This document shows, in pieces, positions 52,877-62,285 of a DNA stretch of 64,000 bases (within the stretch, counting starts at the first letter, position 1; each line of letters starts with the position of its first letter). A program made the translations under genes and the position numbers. The stretch spans positions 27,584 to 91,583 of the forward strand of contig CAZJGI010000006.1 in assembly GCA_964545315.1 (NCBI GenBank). The letters are read 5' to 3'. Origin of the DNA: JAAYJR01 sp964545315 (GTDB lineage Bacteria > Bacteroidota > Bacteroidia > Bacteroidales > Prolixibacteraceae). Below the pieces are notes generated by a model. The model saw only the letters and a list, made by a program, of their open reading frames with translations, ran no database searches and was not told the origin of the DNA.

Positions 52877-54450
52877 TTATTCATAATATCTTTGTGCCAG
52901 TTCATTACGGGTAATAAGTAATTTTTCAGATATGCCTGTTTTATATATGTGAGGACTGATAAATCTCTTGTGTTCATCAGGAAGCAGCATTGCCCTTGTA
53001 AGAAGATATTGATGAATATCTCTGATGCTTTTAGGTNNNNNNNNNNNNNNNNNNNNNNNNNNNNNNNNNNNNNNNNNNNNNNNNNNNNNNNNNNNNNNNN
53101 NNNNNNNNNNNNNNNNNNNNNNNNNNNNNNNNNNNNAAGCAGCATTGCCCTTGTAAGAAGATATTGATGAATATCTCTGATGCTTTTAGGTCTGTTTATT
53201 GAGATTCCTTTCATGATTACATCATGCAGGATTGATTCAAACCTGAGGCCAGTCATATTTGTGTATAATTCAGTATACAAGGGATGGTAAATTGCTTTAA
53301 TATCAGCAGGATTTTCACTGTCAAGTATAACCGCATCGCGATAAAATTTGTCATCCTTGTCAAAATAACGTATCACCTGTTTTTTCCCCGGCAGTGATAC
53401 TTTTTCTATATTATCGGATAATTTCATTTTTGGATTGCCATTAATTTCTGCCAGTTTATAAACTCCGTCAAGGGCAGCGTCATTTTTGCCTGTTATCATC
53501 TCTGTTCCTACGCCGAAGATATCTATCGGGGCATCCTGTTCTTTAAGGAGGCTTTTGATTACAAATTCATTAAGTTGGTTTGACGCAATTATTTTTACAT
53601 ATTTAAGTCCGGCATTGTCCAGCATTTTCCTTGTTTCTTTACTCAGATATGCCAGGTCGCCACTATCGAGTCTTACAGCAACCAGCTGAAGCCCCTGCTT
53701 TTCCATCTCTTGGGCTACACGAATTGCATTTGGCACCCCTGATTTCAGGGTATCATAAGTATCTACCAATAAAACTGCGTTATCCGGATGATATTTTACA
53801 AATGACCTGAAAGCCTCTGTTTCACTGTCAAAACTTTGAATCCATGAATGTGCCTGGGTTCCTGAAACCGGTATATCATATATCTTGCCCGCCAAAACGT
53901 TAGAAGTGGAGGATGCCCCTCCTATTATTGCTGCCCTGCTTGCCTGAAGGGCACCAAGTCCCTGGGCACGTCGCAGGCCGAAATCAGAAAATATCTTTGT
54001 TTCTGCAGCAAGCTTTACCCTGAATGCTTTGGTAGCAATCAGAGATTCAAAATTCAGGATATTCAGTAGAAAACTTTCTATCAGCTGGGCTTCAATAATA
54101 TTGCCCTCAACCTGTACCACCGGAACATTTGGGAACACAATCTCACCTTCTCTTACACTCTGAATATTGCCTGTAAACCTGAAATCACGAAGATAATTTA
54201 GAAAATCAATTTTAAATCCATTTGCTTTAAGATACTTAATGTCCTCATTATCAAATGTAAAATTATTTAATAACTCCAGAAAATCCTGCAATCCTGCAAA
54301 TACAGTAAATCCTCCCTGAAAAGGATTTGTGCGGAAATAATAATTAAATACGGCCCGGTCATATTTCTTACCATCGAAGAAATAGCCCTGTGCCATAGTT
54401 AGTTCATAAAAATCGGTATACAGTCCCCAGTGGTTTGATGATAGTCTCAT
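52877..54450 (-). CDS. pncB: Nicotinate phosphoribosyltransferase (frame broken by a false gap)
   Basis: PncB makes nicotinate mononucleotide from nicotinate and PRPP for NAD salvage. Conserved parts are DFYELTMAQGYF, FNYYFRTNPFQGGFTVFAG, SDFGLRRAQGLGALQASRAA, GTQAHSWIQSF, AVRLDSGDLAYLS and IFGVGTEMITG. The gap at 53037-53136 and one copy of its flanking 55-base repeat break the frame. If they are removed, the protein runs on through LPDEHKRFIS to an ending REL-like NELAQRYYE with a TAA at 52877-52879, about 475 residues. As written, the apparent frame would end at 52870 in wrong sequence. It is 27 bases after purA. Confidence 0.92.
52982..53191. other. False gap: 100 N flanked by an exact 55-base duplication
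   Basis: The 55 bases at 52982-53036 and those at 53137-53191 are identical and border 100 N. Two contigs that overlap by these bases were joined with a placeholder rather than merged. The correct sequence is one copy of the 55 bases without the N run. The length 55 could be an assembler k-mer size (inference). Confidence 0.93.
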
Positions 54451-54477
54451 TTTACAACCCTCAATTTTTATTTTATT

Positions 54478-55755
54478 TTAAACCTCTTTTAAAAAGATGG
54501 TTTGATTTCTGTTAGGGCCAACAGATGCTATTGAAACAGGTACTTTAAGATTGTCTTCTATAAACGTAATATAATTTTTCAATTCAAGAGGAAAGTCTTT
54601 TGGTTCTTTAACATTAGAAATAGTTGTTTTCCATCCGGGAAGTTCTATATAGTGAGGTATTACCTTTTCATCCAGTCCGAATGGGAAATAATCAACTATT
54701 TTACCATTAATTTCATATTCTGTACATACTTTAATAGTGCTGAAGTCATCCAGCACATCTGCCTTCATCATTATTAGTTCTGAAACACCATTAAGCATAA
54801 TCGCATACTTGAGTGCCACCAGGTCGAGCCAGCCACATCTTCGCGGCCTGCCTGTAGTAGAGCCGTATTCATTACCTGCATCACGCATTTTAACACCGGT
54901 TTCGTCAAATAATTCAGTTGGGAAAGGCCCCATGCCAACGCGGGTACAGTAAGCTTTGAAAATGCCATACACTTTGCCTATTCTGTTTGGTGCAAGTCCC
55001 AGGCCGGTACATGCACCGGCACAAACAGTATTAGAACTGGTAACATATGGATATGACCCGAAGTCAACATCAAGAAGTGTCCCCTGTGCTCCCTCCGCTA
55101 ATACTGATTTGTTATCATTAAGAAGGTTGTTTATGAAATGCTCACTGTCTACTATTTTAAAAGACTTCATAACTTCAATTCCTTCAAACCATTCCTTTTC
55201 ACAATCGGCAAGTATCTGTTTATAGTCAAATTTAAAATAGTGCTCAAGCAATCGTTTGTGGCCTTCAATCCTTTCATTGTATTTTGTCCTAAAACTGTTA
55301 AAAAGATCTCCGGCCCTGATGCCTTCGCGTCCTATTTTGTCTTTATAGGTAGGCCCTATACCTTTAAGTGTGGAGCCAATTTTTGTTTTCCCTTTATTAT
55401 GCTCAGAGGCCATATCTATGATCCGGTGGGTAGGCAGTATCAGATGGGCTTTTTTTGATATATAAAGATTTTTTGTAAGGTCAATGCCGAGATTTTTTAT
55501 GGAATCGATCTCTTTTTTAAAAACAATAGGATCGATTACAACGCCATTACCTATAATATTTATTTTATTTTCCCTGAAGATTCCGGAGGGTATTGTATGC
55601 AATACCTGTTTAATATTATTGAATTCCAAAGTATGGCCTGCATTGGGGCCACCCTGAAAACGTGCAATAACATCATATTTAGGTGTCAGCACATCTACTA
55701 TCTTTCCTTTCCCCTCGTCTCCCCATTGTAAGCCCAGTAATACATCTGCGTTCAT
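54478..55755 (-). CDS. purA: Adenylosuccinate synthase
   Basis: PurA joins aspartate to IMP using GTP, the first step to AMP. The protein has 425 residues. The P-loop GLQWGDEGKGKIVD, then GGPNAGHTL, the IMP-binding GSTLKGIGPTYKDK, ANAEGAQGTLLDVDFGSYPYVTSSN-type block (here LAEGAQGTLLDVDFG) and EYGSTTGRPRRCGWLDL are clear. The order Rel/Spo, Fur-like, purA, all on the same strand, is frequent in Bacteroidales. The transcript probably continues into pncB. Confidence 0.96.
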   Translation of the reverse strand: MNADVLLGLQWGDEGKGKIVDVLTPKYDVIARFQGGPNAGHTLEFNNIKQVLHTIPSGIFRENKINIIGNGVVIDPIVFKKEIDSIKNLGIDLTKNLYISKKAHLILPTHRIIDMASEHNKGKTKIGSTLKGIGPTYKDKIGREGIRAGDLFNSFRTKYNERIEGHKRLLEHYFKFDYKQILADCEKEWFEGIEVMKSFKIVDSEHFINNLLNDNKSVLAEGAQGTLLDVDFGSYPYVTSSNTVCAGACTGLGLAPNRIGKVYGIFKAYCTRVGMGPFPTELFDETGVKMRDAGNEYGSTTGRPRRCGWLDLVALKYAIMLNGVSELIMMKADVLDDFSTIKVCTEYEINGKIVDYFPFGLDEKVIPHYIELPGWKTTISNVKEPKDFPLELKNYITFIEDNLKVPVSIASVGPNRNQTIFLKEV

Positions 55756-55889
55756 ATATAATAAGTTAAAATTACAAATCAGACTGAATCAAAATCAGTT
55801 ATTATAACAGCCAATAAAATTACAAATATTTTTAGGGAATATAAAACAGAGGGGCGTAATGAGGGGATATTTATTAATTTTTAAACAGG

Positions 55890-56333
55890 TCAGGTCTTTT
55901 TAACAGCATTCCCGTAAATGTAAAGTGTGTGATGAGAAAGCATGAAATTATTTTTCATGCAGGCATCTTCAATTATTTCACGTATCCGCGGATCATAAAA
56001 TTCAGTTACTTTACCGGTAGTGGTATCTATTAGATGGTCATGGTGATCAGTGGCATAAGCTTTTTCAAACTGGGCGATATTTTTGCCAAACTGATGTTTT
56101 ACAACAAGTTTGCAATCCAACAGTAAGTCTATTGTGTTATAAAGCGTTGCACGGCTTACCCTGTATTTTTTATTTTTCATTGAGATATATAAAGACTCAA
56201 TGTCAAAATGCCCCTCTCTCGAATATATTTCATCCAGAATTGCATACCTCTCCGGTGTTTTTCTATGCCCTTTATCCTGAAGGTATTCTGTAAACATATT
56301 TTTTACTGTATCCCGGGTTTTTTGATTATTCAT
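55890..56333 (-). CDS. Fur family transcriptional regulator
   Basis: The 147-residue protein has the Fur winged helix (LQDKGHRKTPERYAILDEIYS, then YRVSRATLYNTIDLLLDCKLV) and the metal-binding segment TDHHDHLI. A zinc site built from two CxxC pairs is not visible, so it may lack the structural zinc or use other residues. The family includes Fur (iron) and PerR (peroxide). The sequence alone does not separate them. A -7-like element and an approximate -33 element lie 26-55 bases upstream. purA lies 134 bases downstream, so a common transcript is possible. Confidence 0.9.
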   Translation of the reverse strand: MNNQKTRDTVKNMFTEYLQDKGHRKTPERYAILDEIYSREGHFDIESLYISMKNKKYRVSRATLYNTIDLLLDCKLVVKHQFGKNIAQFEKAYATDHHDHLIDTTTGKVTEFYDPRIREIIEDACMKNNFMLSHHTLYIYGNAVKKT

Positions 56334-56358
56334 ATTTAAACCAATTTAATATAGAGTT

Positions 56359-56388
56359 CAAAAATAAGAAAAAAATTAATAAATCCAT
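56359..56388 (-). promoter_or_regulatory. Possible promoter for the Fur-family gene
   Basis: On the minus strand TATTTTTG (56359-56366) fits TAnnTTTG. At 19 bases upstream an ATG (56386-56388) stands where TTG is expected, a one-base mismatch. The gene start is 25 bases downstream. Confidence 0.35.
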
Positions 56389-56398
56389 AGTATTGAAA

Positions 56399-58618
56399 TT
56401 AATCATTAAGATTTTCATCTCTGGTTACATTTTCTATTCCCCTTATTTTTTCAAGTTTGGCTATAAGGCTGTTTAAATGTTCAGCATCATGAATATACAG
56501 AAAAAGGTCACCCTCGAAAATACCCTCATGAGTGTCGAATTTCACAGACCGCATATTAATACTGTTTTGTTTAGAGATAATATTTGTCACTTCATTTACG
56601 ATTCCAATACGGTCGAATCCCTCCAGACGCAGGCGTGTCAGGTATGATTGTTTTTTAAATCGTGTCCACTCTGCTGTAATTATTCTATTTCCGTGGCTTG
56701 AAATCAATTTTTCAACCTCTTTGCACCCTGTTTTATGTATTATAATATGGTCGTCAGCCCCGATGTATCCTATAACTTCATCACCCGGTATAGGATTGCA
56801 GCATTTTGCCAGTGTATATGTCACATTATCCTGGTTTTCTTTCAGGAGGAAGGGTTTCTCTTTATTTATTCTGTTTAAATCTATATGATCATCAGGCTCT
56901 TCAGTCTTTTTTTTCCGGCTGAATGTGATATTCCAGTATTTAACCAGTTTATTTGGTGATTTTTTACCGATTATTTCGTTTAGGTTTCCCAATTCCAGGA
57001 ATCCCATTCCCAATTCGGAATATAGTTGTTCTTTATTATTAAGGTTAAAGTGGCTGATCAGTTTTTTCAGATTATTGGAGGTAAGTGGTGCTTTCACCTG
57101 TTTCATCCCCTCTTCCAGTATCTCTTTACCTTTTTCAATATGTTCTTTCTTTTTGAGTTTAAAAGCATTTTTGATTTTTGTCCTGGCTTTTGCAGTTGTT
57201 GCAATTTTCAGCCATTCCAACTGTGGTGTTTGCTTTTCAGAGGTAAGTATTTCCACCTGGTCCCCATTACTCAGTACGTGGCTGACAGGAACGAGTTTAA
57301 GGTTAATTTTTGCGCCTATGCATTTATTGCCCAGGTCGGTATGTATTTCATAAGCAAGATCTACTATAGTCGAGCCCTGGGGCATAGATATCATGTCTCC
57401 TTTTGGGGTAAAAACATTTATCTCAGTAGCATAAAGGTTGAGTTTAAAATCATCAAGGAATTCAAATGCATCAGAATCGGGATTCCTGAGCTGATCACGG
57501 ATCCTTTCGATCCATGTGTCCAGCTCATTCTCAAATGTGCTTATATCCTTATACCGGTAATGAGCGGCAAATCCATATTCTGCCACTTCGTCCATTCTTT
57601 CAGTCCTTATCTGCACTTCAACCCATTTACCCTGTGGTCCCATTACTGTAACGTGCAGTGATTCATAGCCATTTGCTTTAGGCATAGTTATCCAGTCGCG
57701 AATACGGTCCGGATGAGGTTTATATATGTCTGTTACCAGGGATAAAACATCAAAACACTGACGTTTTTCCGAAATTCCCGGGCGTGTCTTTATAATTATC
57801 CGGATTGCAAGGATATCATAAATTTCATTAAATGTAACCCCCTTGGTTTTCATCTTTTGCCAAATTGAGTATGTTGATTTTAACCTGTGGGTTACATTGC
57901 AATCGATATTTTCAGATTTGAGTTTTTCGTTGATTGGCCTGATAAATTCATTAACCAGGTAATTTCGTTTTTCCTCCTGGTTGTGCAACATGAGGAGTAT
58001 TCTGTTATAATCTTCAGGTTGCTTGTATTTAAAACTGAGTTCTTCCAGTTCGCTTTTTATGGCATAAAGTCCGAGCCTGTGGGCAAGTGGCACATAGAGG
58101 TATAATGTTTCACCTGCAATTTTGATCTTTTTCTGAGGTGCCATTGAATCGAGGGTTCTCATGTTATGAAGGCGGTCGGCAATTTTTATCAGGATGACCC
58201 TTACATCTTCAGAAAGGGTCATTAATATTTTTTTCAGGCTAAGTGCCTGGCTTGTATCCAGGTCGCCTGACAGTTTTGTCAATCCGTCAACAATAACTGC
58301 AACCCTGTTCCCAAACATATTTTTTATGTCACTGATCGAATATTCTGTATCTTCCACAACGTCATGCAAAATCGATGCGCAGATAGTAGTAGCTCCCAAC
58401 CCCATATCTTTTGCAACTATCATTGCAACAGAAAGGGGATGTAAAATAAAAGGCTCCCCCGATTTGCGCTTTATCCCGTCGTGTGCTGCATTGGAAAACT
58501 TAAAAGCTTTTTCAATCCGTTCTATGCGCTCCGGGTCAAATTTGGCCTTTATAACCTTCATGAAGTCCTGGTAAAGGTCATCTATCTGTCTTATTTCTGC
58601 TTGAGTGAAATGTTGCAC
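56399..58618 (-). CDS. Bifunctional (p)ppGpp synthetase/hydrolase (Rel/Spo type)
   Basis: This enzyme makes and degrades the stringent-response alarmone. Order: HD hydrolase domain (about 45-190, ASILHDVVEDTEYS), synthetase domain (about 240-350, RLKSTYSIWQKMKTKG, YDILAIRIII, GYESLHVTVMGPQGKWVEVQIRT), TGS domain (about 395-455, VFTPKGDMISMPQGSTIVDLAYEIHT), a helical/zinc-finger-like part with CCNPIPGDEVIGYI, and a C-terminal ACT domain. All blocks of both active sites are seen, so it is likely the bifunctional form. Length is 739 residues, usual for the family. It begins 10 bases after the glycosyltransferase gene. Confidence 0.94.
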   Translation of the reverse strand: MQHFTQAEIRQIDDLYQDFMKVIKAKFDPERIERIEKAFKFSNAAHDGIKRKSGEPFILHPLSVAMIVAKDMGLGATTICASILHDVVEDTEYSISDIKNMFGNRVAVIVDGLTKLSGDLDTSQALSLKKILMTLSEDVRVILIKIADRLHNMRTLDSMAPQKKIKIAGETLYLYVPLAHRLGLYAIKSELEELSFKYKQPEDYNRILLMLHNQEEKRNYLVNEFIRPINEKLKSENIDCNVTHRLKSTYSIWQKMKTKGVTFNEIYDILAIRIIIKTRPGISEKRQCFDVLSLVTDIYKPHPDRIRDWITMPKANGYESLHVTVMGPQGKWVEVQIRTERMDEVAEYGFAAHYRYKDISTFENELDTWIERIRDQLRNPDSDAFEFLDDFKLNLYATEINVFTPKGDMISMPQGSTIVDLAYEIHTDLGNKCIGAKINLKLVPVSHVLSNGDQVEILTSEKQTPQLEWLKIATTAKARTKIKNAFKLKKKEHIEKGKEILEEGMKQVKAPLTSNNLKKLISHFNLNNKEQLYSELGMGFLELGNLNEIIGKKSPNKLVKYWNITFSRKKKTEEPDDHIDLNRINKEKPFLLKENQDNVTYTLAKCCNPIPGDEVIGYIGADDHIIIHKTGCKEVEKLISSHGNRIITAEWTRFKKQSYLTRLRLEGFDRIGIVNEVTNIISKQNSINMRSVKFDTHEGIFEGDLFLYIHDAEHLNSLIAKLEKIRGIENVTRDENLND

Positions 58619-58628
58619 TTGTAACTTT

Positions 58629-59789
58629 TTACTGTGTTTTGTTTAATTCTGTTTCAAGGGTTTGGTTATACACCTCAACAATCGCCGCTGTCATGTTCGA
58701 CCAAAGAAACTTTTTCTTTTCATGAATGATGTTTTTTTCAAAAGCATCCTTTTTATCATTAGTGAAGAAGTCGTACAAGGCATCGGCAATTGACTTTGCG
58801 TCAGGTTCAGTTACATAACCTGCAACATTATGTGTTATTATTTCCGGCAGCCCGCCGACATTAGTAACCAGCATAGGTTTGTTAAAATGATATCCTATTT
58901 GTGTTACACCACTTTGAGTTGCTGTCTTGTATGGTTGAGCAATGATATCGGCACAGCTGAAATATTTATTTACATTGCTGTTTTCAATGAAATTGGTGTG
59001 CAGGATTATTTTATTACCCAGGTTCAGTTTTTCAATTAATTTCAGGTAAGGTTTACTGTCAGTATAAAACTCACCGGCGACCAGAAGTTTTATGTCCAGG
59101 CTTGCCAACCTTTCATCAGCGAATGCTTTTATAAGCAGGTCCAGCCCTTTATATTCCCTTATGAAGCCAAAGAAAAGCACTATCCGGTTTTTTGTTTCCA
59201 GATTGAGGTATTTCAGTGCATCTTCTCTGGCAAGATTTTCTCCAAAGTTGTCAAAAAGAGGGTGGGGACATAGTTTAACAGGAAGTTTATTTGTAAAGTG
59301 AAAAACATCATTTAGTACTTTTTTTGACTGTACAATTATGCCATTTGTTGATCTGAGAAAATAACCTGTCAGCAAATTGGCTCCCGGATGTTTTTCATGT
59401 GGTATCATATTATGCGCAAGACATATAATTTTTGAGTGTTTATTCTTTTTTGTAATACGTGCAATTGTGCCGAAGCAGGGGGCCATGAATGGCAACCAAT
59501 AATTTACCAATACTATGTCGGGTTTCTCATTTTTAATCTTTCTGCCTGCTTTAAACCAGTTAAGGGGATTGACAGAATTAATTGTCCTGGCAATTTTTAT
59601 ATTTTCAGGAGGTTTTTCACCTGAATACTGTGTTTTCCCCGGGAATAACAAAGAGGGGTATTGCAGACTAAAGGTTTCGATACTTACATCAAAGCCTTCT
59701 TTAATGAATTCTTCAGCAAGTCTCTCATTGTATGAAGCAAGCCCTCCTCTGTATGGGAATGCAGTACCGATAATCTTAATTTTTTTCAA
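58629..59789 (-). CDS. Glycosyltransferase family 4 protein
   Basis: The 386-residue enzyme has the GT-B fold with two Rossmann domains. The N-terminal part has TAFPYRGGLASYNERLAEEF and PDIVLVNYWLPFMAP. The C-terminal part has VLFFGFIREYKGLDLLIKAF, ADIIAQPYKTATQSGVTQIGYHFNKPMLVTNVGGLPEII with the catalytic Glu region. It transfers an unknown sugar, probably in polysaccharide or glycolipid synthesis. No other such gene is nearby, so it is not in a typical capsule cluster. Its start overlaps the NUDIX gene by 14 bases, implying coupled translation. Confidence 0.88.
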   Translation of the reverse strand: MKKIKIIGTAFPYRGGLASYNERLAEEFIKEGFDVSIETFSLQYPSLLFPGKTQYSGEKPPENIKIARTINSVNPLNWFKAGRKIKNEKPDIVLVNYWLPFMAPCFGTIARITKKNKHSKIICLAHNMIPHEKHPGANLLTGYFLRSTNGIIVQSKKVLNDVFHFTNKLPVKLCPHPLFDNFGENLAREDALKYLNLETKNRIVLFFGFIREYKGLDLLIKAFADERLASLDIKLLVAGEFYTDSKPYLKLIEKLNLGNKIILHTNFIENSNVNKYFSCADIIAQPYKTATQSGVTQIGYHFNKPMLVTNVGGLPEIITHNVAGYVTEPDAKSIADALYDFFTNDKKDAFEKNIIHEKKKFLWSNMTAAIVEVYNQTLETELNKTQ

Positions 59790-60243
59790 AATATTCAGAT
59801 TTTAATTTCTTAACTACAAATTTATCAATTGGGAAAGAAATATCACCCTCATTTATCTCATTTATTTTAACCCACCTGAATGACTGACTTCCCTCCTCCA
59901 TCTTTTCGAAATTGAATGAGCTCCCGGAAATTTTAAACCTTACAGGCTGTTTCAGGTCAGCAAAGTAATAAATACTTATTAATTGGTGTTTATTGAAGAA
60001 GAGTGCCTCCTGAAAAAAGTCTGTAGTGTAAAAATGTCTTATGTTATTAATTTCCTGACCGTTGCACTCTTCCAAAAATTCTCTTTTAAGGCAATCCACA
60101 GTGCTTTCACCATAATGAAGCCCACCTCCAGGGAACTTGGTCATACGCATGTCAAACCTGAACTCATCTGAAAGCAATATTTCTTTTTTGTCATTAATCA
60201 CAAGTCCGTATACACGTATTATAAATTTCCCGTTTTTATCCAT
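59776..60243 (-). CDS. NUDIX hydrolase
   Basis: The 155-residue protein has the NUDIX box GGGLHYGESTVDCLKREFLEECN, matching Gx5Ex7REUxEExGU with Asn in the last Gly position. Such enzymes cut nucleoside diphosphate-linked compounds, for example nucleotide sugars or oxidised nucleotides; the substrate here is unknown. I use the ATG at 60243; another ATG at 60255 would add four residues and lengthen the overlap with miaA. It sits between miaA and a glycosyltransferase gene, all overlapping, which suggests one transcript. Confidence 0.87.
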   Translation of the reverse strand: MDKNGKFIIRVYGLVINDKKEILLSDEFRFDMRMTKFPGGGLHYGESTVDCLKREFLEECNGQEINNIRHFYTTDFFQEALFFNKHQLISIYYFADLKQPVRFKISGSSFNFEKMEEGSQSFRWVKINEINEGDISFPIDKFVVKKLKSEYFEKN

Positions 60244-61141
60244 GAATTTTTTCATTTATAAGTTTAATAATCTCATCTTCCTCTCCTGTCTGAAACCAAT
60301 TCATCCCCGGATCATTTTTGAACCATGTAATTTGTTTACGGGCATATCTTCTGGTATTTCTTTTAATTAGATCAATAGCTTTCTCCCTTGATATTTTTTG
60401 CTCAAAATAGTTAAAAAATTCCCTGTAACCTACTGTGTTCAGAGCATTAAGGTGTTTATATTTAAAAAAAGCCCTTGCTTCATTCTCGAGTCCCGCAGCC
60501 ACCATTTCATCGACACGCTTATTGATACGGTAATGCAGTTCATTCCTTTCGCAGTTGATTCCTGTTTTAATTATTTCAAAAGGCCTTTTTTTATTTGTAT
60601 TTGATCTGAATGAAGAATAAGGTTTACCGGATGTAATGCAAATTTCAAGTGCATGAATAATACGGGCAGGATTTTTAAGGTCTGTTTCATAGTAATAGTG
60701 CGGGTCGAGTTGCTTAAGCTGAAGCCGGAGGCTTTCCAGTCCCTCGCCGGCAAGTCGGGCTTTTAGTGTTCTTCTGACAATCGGGTCTGCATCAGGCATG
60801 TCATCAATTCCTCTGCATACAGCATCAATATATAGCATTGAACCACCTGTCATTATAATATTATCATATCTTTTAAAAAGGGATTCCAGCAATTCAAGGC
60901 AATCTTTTTCATAAATACTGGCATTATAATTTTGAAAAATTGAATGTGTCTGTATAAAATGATGCCTTACAGCTTTAAGTTCCTCTTCTGAGGGAACAGC
61001 TGTTCCGATTTTAAGTTCGCGATATATCTGGCGTGAATCAGCTGAAACTATTTCGGTGTTCAGGTTGCGTGCAACCTTAATTCCTGTTTTTGTTTTTCCG
61101 ACTGCTGTAGGGCCCGTTATTACTATTAATAATTTAGGCAT
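60236..61141 (-). CDS. miaA: tRNA dimethylallyltransferase
   Basis: MiaA attaches a dimethylallyl group to A37 of tRNAs reading UNN codons, using a product of the isoprenoid pathway. The 301-residue protein has the P-loop ITGPTAVGKTKTGI, SADSRQIYRELKIGTAVPS, GGSMLYIDAVCRGID and the C-terminal NTRRYARKQITWFKNDP. Size and motifs agree with the bacterial family. A terminator upstream (61249-61279) separates it from the previous gene, so its own promoter should lie around 61142-61248. Confidence 0.95.
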   Translation of the reverse strand: MPKLLIVITGPTAVGKTKTGIKVARNLNTEIVSADSRQIYRELKIGTAVPSEEELKAVRHHFIQTHSIFQNYNASIYEKDCLELLESLFKRYDNIIMTGGSMLYIDAVCRGIDDMPDADPIVRRTLKARLAGEGLESLRLQLKQLDPHYYYETDLKNPARIIHALEICITSGKPYSSFRSNTNKKRPFEIIKTGINCERNELHYRINKRVDEMVAAGLENEARAFFKYKHLNALNTVGYREFFNYFEQKISREKAIDLIKRNTRRYARKQITWFKNDPGMNWFQTGEEDEIIKLINEKIHG

Positions 61142-61248
61142 GTATCTTATTATAATTTCAAAATTCCGGACGTGAAATTAGGAAATAATAATGAATTCCG
61201 ATCAGCCAGACCCTCCGGCAGAAAAAAACTCCGGATGTAAATGAAAAA

Positions 61249-61279
61249 AAAGACTGTCCGGAATTATCGGACAGTCTTT
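61249..61279 (-). terminator. Rho-independent terminator of the pRiA4b-like gene
   Basis: AAAGACTGTCCG and CGGACAGTCTTT form a perfect 12-base stem with a 7-base loop. On the minus strand the stem runs into eight or more T bases (complement of 61243-61250). It lies 33 bases after the stop of the upstream gene and before miaA. Confidence 0.88.
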
Positions 61280-61312
61280 GAATTGTCGCGCCTGTTTACA
61301 ACAGGGCTTAAC

Positions 61313-61837
61313 CTAAAAATCTTCCATTTCCCCGAACAGTTCGTTGTAATCATCCAAAATACCAAAATCCATGAAAACTTCTTCCTCTTCCTGAATTTTG
61401 GATTTTGATGAAGTGATTACATCAAATTCATCACTAAGAACCTGAAGGGGGGCCACACCTTGTTTTTGTGTGACCAATGGTTCCTTTAGTTCTGTACCCA
61501 TATCAATATCAGTTAGTTCTATAAAAAATGATCTGTCGTTAATAAAATCAAAAGTATAAATGAGTTTTTGATGTTTTTCTTGTAACAGATCTGATAATTT
61601 TGTATTTTGCATTAAATTATATGCCCCTCCGTTAATGCCCGCATCCATCAATGATATCTCTTTTATTTTTCTTCCTTTTTCGTCTGAAACGAAAAAAGAG
61701 GCTATCTGGAAAGGTTCAAAATCCGCAATTCTTTGTATAATCAAATGAAAGTCAAAGAATGAGTTCCGACAGTTAATTTTAACTTCTGCAAGAAAATCTT
61801 TCGATTCATCTGATAAGATCTTAAAAGTATAAATCAT
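61313..61837 (-). CDS. Plasmid pRiA4b ORF-3-like family protein
   Basis: The 174-residue protein has the beta-alpha pattern of the pRiA4b ORF-3 family, often mislabelled as an IS1096 passenger TnpR protein. It has IYTFKILSDESKDFLAEVKI, SFFDFHLIIQRIADFEPFQIASFFVSDE and KLIYTFDFINDRSFFIELTDI. The C-terminal tail is acidic with repeated Glu and Asp, ending in FGEMEDF. There is no transposase or inverted repeat nearby, so nothing supports a mobile element here. The function is unknown. It has its own strong terminator and therefore forms a single-gene transcript. Confidence 0.8.
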   Translation of the reverse strand: MIYTFKILSDESKDFLAEVKINCRNSFFDFHLIIQRIADFEPFQIASFFVSDEKGRKIKEISLMDAGINGGAYNLMQNTKLSDLLQEKHQKLIYTFDFINDRSFFIELTDIDMGTELKEPLVTQKQGVAPLQVLSDEFDVITSSKSKIQEEEEVFMDFGILDDYNELFGEMEDF

Positions 61838-62285
61838 AATTTTTAAGATATATTCATTGTAAAGTTATAATGCATTTTAATCAAAAAACAAGAATTAAAA
61901 TTGATATTTGATAGATATTATTTATTAGAAATGCAATTTTATTATTGTCCTTTTTTATCCGGGAATTAATCAAAAATCTGATTTATAACTATTTTGGTTT
62001 ATATTGATTTTTAGAAAAGGATATTTTAAAGCACTATTATTTTAGTGAATTAAAAAATGTTAAAAAAAATTAAGGTTAATAAAATTATTGAACAATTCTG
62101 TTTTCTGTTTGAATATTTAAAGCCTGAATTAAAATTATAATTTCATTTGTTCCCATTTATTATGAATTATTACCTTAACATCTATTCAGAACAGAATTAC
62201 TAACATAACAATAAGGCTGTTAAAAGATTTTATTGAAAACCTTAAAACAGCCTTAAGTAATGTTATATAATATATTTATTGTATA
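61838..62285. other. AT-rich intergenic region
   Basis: No gene is visible. This region should contain the promoter of the minus-strand pRiA4b-like gene at its left end and the gapA terminator at its right end. The bulk is low-complexity A/T sequence with no clear repeat. Confidence 0.5.
62212..62255 (-). terminator. Likely gapA terminator
   Basis: TAAGGCTGTT and AACAGCCTTA pair over 10 bases with a 24-base loop that may fold further. It lies 31 bases past the gapA stop. The T tract on the minus strand is short (ATTGTTATG), so it is moderate evidence. Confidence 0.6.

Noticed and set aside
52949..53167. Plus-strand frame across the N run
   Set aside because: It reads through unknown bases and the duplicated contig end, antisense to pncB.
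57026..57661. Plus-strand frame of 211 codons inside the Rel/Spo gene
   Set aside because: It is antisense to conserved synthetase and TGS domains and resembles no protein.
61313..61837. Possible insertion-sequence passenger gene (pRiA4b/IS1096-type label)
   Set aside because: No transposase, inverted repeats or target duplications are visible. The family is a normal chromosomal protein in this phylum.
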